DNA from: Candidatus Heimdallarchaeota archaeon B3_Heim
GTDB lineage: Archaea > Asgardarchaeota > Heimdallarchaeia > Hodarchaeales > Hodarchaeaceae
Assembly: GCA_003144275.1 (NCBI GenBank)
Contig: NJBF01000015.1
Coordinates: forward strand, 17,715 to 81,714
Direction: 5' to 3'
DNA: 64,000 bases
Shown: positions 61,454-64,000 of the stretch, in pieces
How the letters are laid out: every line of letters begins with the position of its first letter
How positions within the stretch are numbered: position 1 is the stretch's first letter
Notes under the pieces: model-generated
Told to the model about the DNA's origin: nothing
Database searches by the model: none
Seen by the model: only the letters and a program-made list of their open reading frames with translations
Position numbers and translations under genes: made by a program

Positions 61454-61908
61454 GGATAAGAAGGTTTCAATATTATCATCAATAAGAACTAATCTTCACT
61501 TATTGATATTCTAATTTATTATCCTATTTGAGAAAAGTATTATTTATACTTTTTGATAATGGAATGATTTTTCATTGAGAAAGATATCAACAAGGCAGTA
61601 ACTAACTGAATTCATAAAAAAAGAAAAAAGAGCTGTGGTTGATTGCAGGAATCAACCAATATGCTTGTTTAATTATTTTGGAATACGAAATAATGGATGG
61701 AAAATTTCAATAGATTTCATTTTTCCTTTCCAGTTGTATTAATTAGATAACTTATTTTAACCAGTTTTTTGTAAGTTGAAAATGATATCTCCTTGAAATA
61801 ATTTTTCCAGTTAATTCAGTTTTGAGTTAATTATCCAGTCTTCCCACAATCTGTTTTGATTCTGTAAATTTTTATGTGAAAGCAAACTTTAAGCAGTAGG
61901 AAATTTAA
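61454..61908. other. Intergenic region between divergent genes
   Basis: A 455-base AT-rich gap with no convincing ORF. It has a perfect inverted repeat at 61636-61658 and a TATA-like run near 61540-61550 that fits the minus-strand winged-helix operon. No RNA gene was recognised. Confidence 0.5.
61636..61658. repeat. Perfect inverted repeat, possible operator
   Basis: tggttgatt and aatcaacca form a nine-base-pair stem around the five bases gcagg. No T-run follows, so it is not an obvious terminator. Being about 180 bases before the winged-helix operon start and 250 before the plus-strand gene, it could be a dimeric regulator site. Confidence 0.4.
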
Positions 61909-62802
61909 ATGGTAGTAGTTTCTCAAATATGGATCCAACATCTTCAATGTATGCAGATCATTGGACATAGCCATTTACGGGTTGGATCAGACTTGGAACC
62001 AATCCTTGGAGGATCATTATATACAGCTCTTGTGACTGCTCTCGCAGAAATTGAACCTCCTCCAAATATTTTTATTATGTCGGGTGTTTATGGTTTTAGA
62101 ATCCCTGATAATGAAGGAATTGGCTTTTTCACAATTCAAAATAAGAATTTTAGAATCTTTTTCTTGTGTGAAGGATTATTTGGACGCGGAATTCCATATT
62201 TGGAAGGAACAGCTATTTCTCGACGGATTCGAAACCTATTCTCGTGGTTAGAGGCCGAAATATCTTCTGATGATTGTCAACTTGCTCATGCATCAAATCA
62301 GGATGATTCTTTCTGGTTTGATCTTATAGTTTCACTTGGATTTGGTAGAAATCTACCAATTGATCAATATGAAAAAATTTATCCTTTAAGATATATCGAA
62401 ATTCATGCCTCTCGCACATCATCAAATGAAGTCGTAGTAAACAATCTTGAAACCTCCGAAATGTCCGCTCAACTATCCTATGGCTGGGAGCATATTGATG
62501 AGGTAATTGCTACAAAAATCCAAGGAATATTCTCACGGCCACATTTTAGCTTTCTAGTGTATGAGTCGTTATTTAACCAAATTTCGGAATTTCTCCCTGA
62601 GTTTCAACCCAATACTATAATTCTAACCTACTCTCGTGGAGATTTACTTATAAATCAAAGCTCCATTGCTTCATTTCTAACCATCACTGAGAACTCCTTG
62701 ACAATCCGCTATTGTCTCCCAATGTCCCGAGAATTAGAAGTCGAAGGAAGCCAATCCGTACATTCATTTCTTCGATCAATATATTTAACAACATTAGTGT
62801 AA
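61909..62802 (+). CDS. Longin-like domain protein (tentative)
   Basis: A 297-residue soluble protein. The opening, QIWIQHLQCMQIIGHSHL then GGSLYTALVTALAEI, has the strand, turn, strand and long helix of the longin-like proteins seen elsewhere in this window. A second alternation follows from residue 200 on (SFLVYESLFNQISEF, IASFLTITENSLTIRY). No clear family. A TAGGAAA purine run precedes the ATG. A role near GTPases is only inferred from the fold pattern. Confidence 0.5.
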   Translation: MVVVSQIWIQHLQCMQIIGHSHLRVGSDLEPILGGSLYTALVTALAEIEPPPNIFIMSGVYGFRIPDNEGIGFFTIQNKNFRIFFLCEGLFGRGIPYLEGTAISRRIRNLFSWLEAEISSDDCQLAHASNQDDSFWFDLIVSLGFGRNLPIDQYEKIYPLRYIEIHASRTSSNEVVVNNLETSEMSAQLSYGWEHIDEVIATKIQGIFSRPHFSFLVYESLFNQISEFLPEFQPNTIILTYSRGDLLINQSSIASFLTITENSLTIRYCLPMSRELEVEGSQSVHSFLRSIYLTTLV

Positions 62803-62979
62803 ATCTTAGCATCTCAAAAAGTCCCGATCGATAATAATTCACCTTTGCATTTCATAGATCGAAAAGTCCTCTAATCTCAAACAGAGAAAAAAGCAGTAAT
62901 TTACCTTAATATAGCAAATTAATCACAAATCTGAATTGGTATCGAGTGATAAATATTGCCACACACAACTGGAAAATCT

Positions 62980-63888
62980 ATGTCGGTTGATTTCGTTATT
63001 AAATCCTTGATCATAGTTGTATTGTGGTCAACACCCCCATTAGTATCTAAAATATGGGTAGGGACAGAAGAACTATTTCCTGGACTATATTTTGGATTTT
63101 TACGATATTTTCTTGGATTTTTAACCTTATTTTTCCTTCTCCTTTGTCGCAATGGATTGGAGAACTTAATAGAATTATTCCTTAAACGAACCAAGGCATT
63201 AATGTTTTGTGCTTTGTGGTTAGTATTGATGATTATAGGACAGAACTTCTCAGTATTTTTTATTCTCGGTGCATCCAGTTCAATTCTACTGAATTTTAAT
63301 CCTGTACTTGTCTATTTGATTGCCCCTCTGCTCTTTGTAAATGAAACATATTCTTCACAGAAATCAATAGCGGTGCTCCTCTCAACCGTGGGAATTTTCT
63401 TGGTTTTTCTTGCGTCTAGTAATTTAATCGGTGTTAATCTCAGTCATTTTCTCATAGGAAATTTCCTTGGATTCCTATCAGGTGTCGCTTGGGCAGGTTA
63501 TTCTCTTTCACTCAAAAAACTTTTTCCTGATGAATCGACCATGGAAGTAACCGCTCTCAACCTTGGTTTTGCCACACTCTTTCTCCTGTTTTCATCACTT
63601 GTTACGGAAACTATTCCTCCAATAAGTAGTTACACACTGGAAAGTATTACTGGGTTGTTGATAATAGGGGTTGGTGCTGCTGCAATCGCATTTACGCTGT
63701 ATTTACAACTTGTGCAAACTTATGGTACTGTCCAAGCTGCTAATATTCAGTTCTTAATTCCCCTGTTTTCATTACTATTTGCATGGATATTTTTAGGAGA
63801 ATATTCATCATTAGCATTAATTGGAGGAATAATCTGTGCAATAGGTGTTGCTGTAATCACCGCTCCCGTAGAGAAAAAAAGAAACTAG
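62980..63888 (+). CDS. EamA/DMT-superfamily transporter
   Basis: About 302 residues with ten hydrophobic helices in two similar halves (SVDFVIKSLIIVVLWSTPPL ..., then LIGNFLGFLSGVAWAGYSLS), the ten-helix EamA arrangement. A conserved FLIPLFSLLFAWIFLGE near the end is typical of the family, which exports amino acids, nucleotide sugars or other metabolites. The start is taken at the ATG at 62980; the listed TTG at 62956 adds eight residues. The hairpin terminator at 63891 lies just after its stop. Confidence 0.85.
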   Translation: MSVDFVIKSLIIVVLWSTPPLVSKIWVGTEELFPGLYFGFLRYFLGFLTLFFLLLCRNGLENLIELFLKRTKALMFCALWLVLMIIGQNFSVFFILGASSSILLNFNPVLVYLIAPLLFVNETYSSQKSIAVLLSTVGIFLVFLASSNLIGVNLSHFLIGNFLGFLSGVAWAGYSLSLKKLFPDESTMEVTALNLGFATLFLLFSSLVTETIPPISSYTLESITGLLIIGVGAAAIAFTLYLQLVQTYGTVQAANIQFLIPLFSLLFAWIFLGEYSSLALIGGIICAIGVAVITAPVEKKRN

Positions 63889-63890
63889 CT

Positions 63891-63912
63891 AAAAATTGAT
63901 ACTCAATTTTTT
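63891..63912 (+). terminator. Hairpin terminator after the EamA gene
   Basis: aaaaattga and tcaattttt form a perfect nine-base-pair stem over a three-base loop (tac), followed by T. It begins three bases after the EamA stop codon. Confidence 0.6.
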
Positions 63913-64000
63913 CGACTGGGAGGGGTTTTTTTTTAGCAATAGAAGAGCAAGCAACAAGAGTTTTAAACCTATTAACTTGCTTTCATGGATAGCTAGCAAA

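Overview
The window reads as chromosomal DNA of an Asgard archaeon (Promethearchaeota); the lineage within Asgard cannot be settled from this sequence. It is AT-rich. Archaeal information-processing genes (aIF1A, a three-cysteine Dph2, XerA, an Lrp-type regulator) sit beside families otherwise typical of eukaryotes. These include an Arf-like GTPase carrying an extra C-terminal domain, a Rab/Ras-like GTPase followed by a longin plus roadblock protein, further longin-like proteins, a possible DENN/folliculin-like protein, tandem PARP-type zinc fingers and a SOSS-B-like OB-fold protein. Several genes have a TATA-like box about 27 bases before the start codon, as expected of leaderless archaeal mRNA. 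Downstream genes more often have purine-rich ribosome sites. No tRNA, rRNA, CRISPR array or insertion sequence was recognised.

Layout. 1-5.7 kb: tail of an SCP2-like protein, iron alcohol dehydrogenase, zinc-ribbon protein, class III aminotransferase and FGGY sugar kinase. 5.7-9.7 kb: Arf-like GTPase, DNA methyltransferase, OB-fold protein and a small membrane gene broken by one frameshift. 9.9-12.6 kb: a split lysine-ketoglutarate reductase/saccharopine dehydrogenase pair for lysine breakdown. 12.7-16 kb (minus strand): GNAT, XerA recombinase, coiled-coil winged-helix protein and an unknown. 16.2-19.2 kb: Dph2, a longin-like protein and the PARP-finger protein. 19.3-22 kb: SGNH hydrolase, seven-helix membrane protein, RHH protein and a MenA/UbiA prenyltransferase. 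22.1-28 kb: HyuA, HyuB, glycerate 2-kinase and a KaiC/RadA-like ATPase. 28-34.4 kb: a shortened UvrC-like nuclease, AlaX editing protein, a second UbiA enzyme, alpha/beta hydrolase, sirtuin and GNAT.

34.6-42 kb: Lrp regulator, small membrane protein, ABC-2 exporter pair, Nudix hydrolase, glycerophosphodiester phosphodiesterase, aIF1A and an MFS transporter. 42-50.5 kb: a duplicated beta domain with one copy attached to four helix-hairpin-helix units, a large acidic HEAT/DUF11-like protein, a DNPH1-like nucleotide hydrolase, a DUF1405 membrane protein, the DENN-like candidate and another seven-helix membrane protein. 50.6-58.4 kb: an M3 peptidase and an 861-residue membrane protein divergent from the Rab GTPase, longin-roadblock and GH57 glucanotransferase operon. 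58.4-64 kb: an unlisted 44-residue membrane ORF, a two-helix membrane protein, a three-gene winged-helix/winged-helix/vWA operon, a longin-like protein and an EamA transporter.

The most notable content is the dispersed small-GTPase, longin, roadblock and DENN-like set. These genes resemble the GTPases and GTPase regulators of the eukaryotic endomembrane system. All names rest on motif reading by eye, with no database search.
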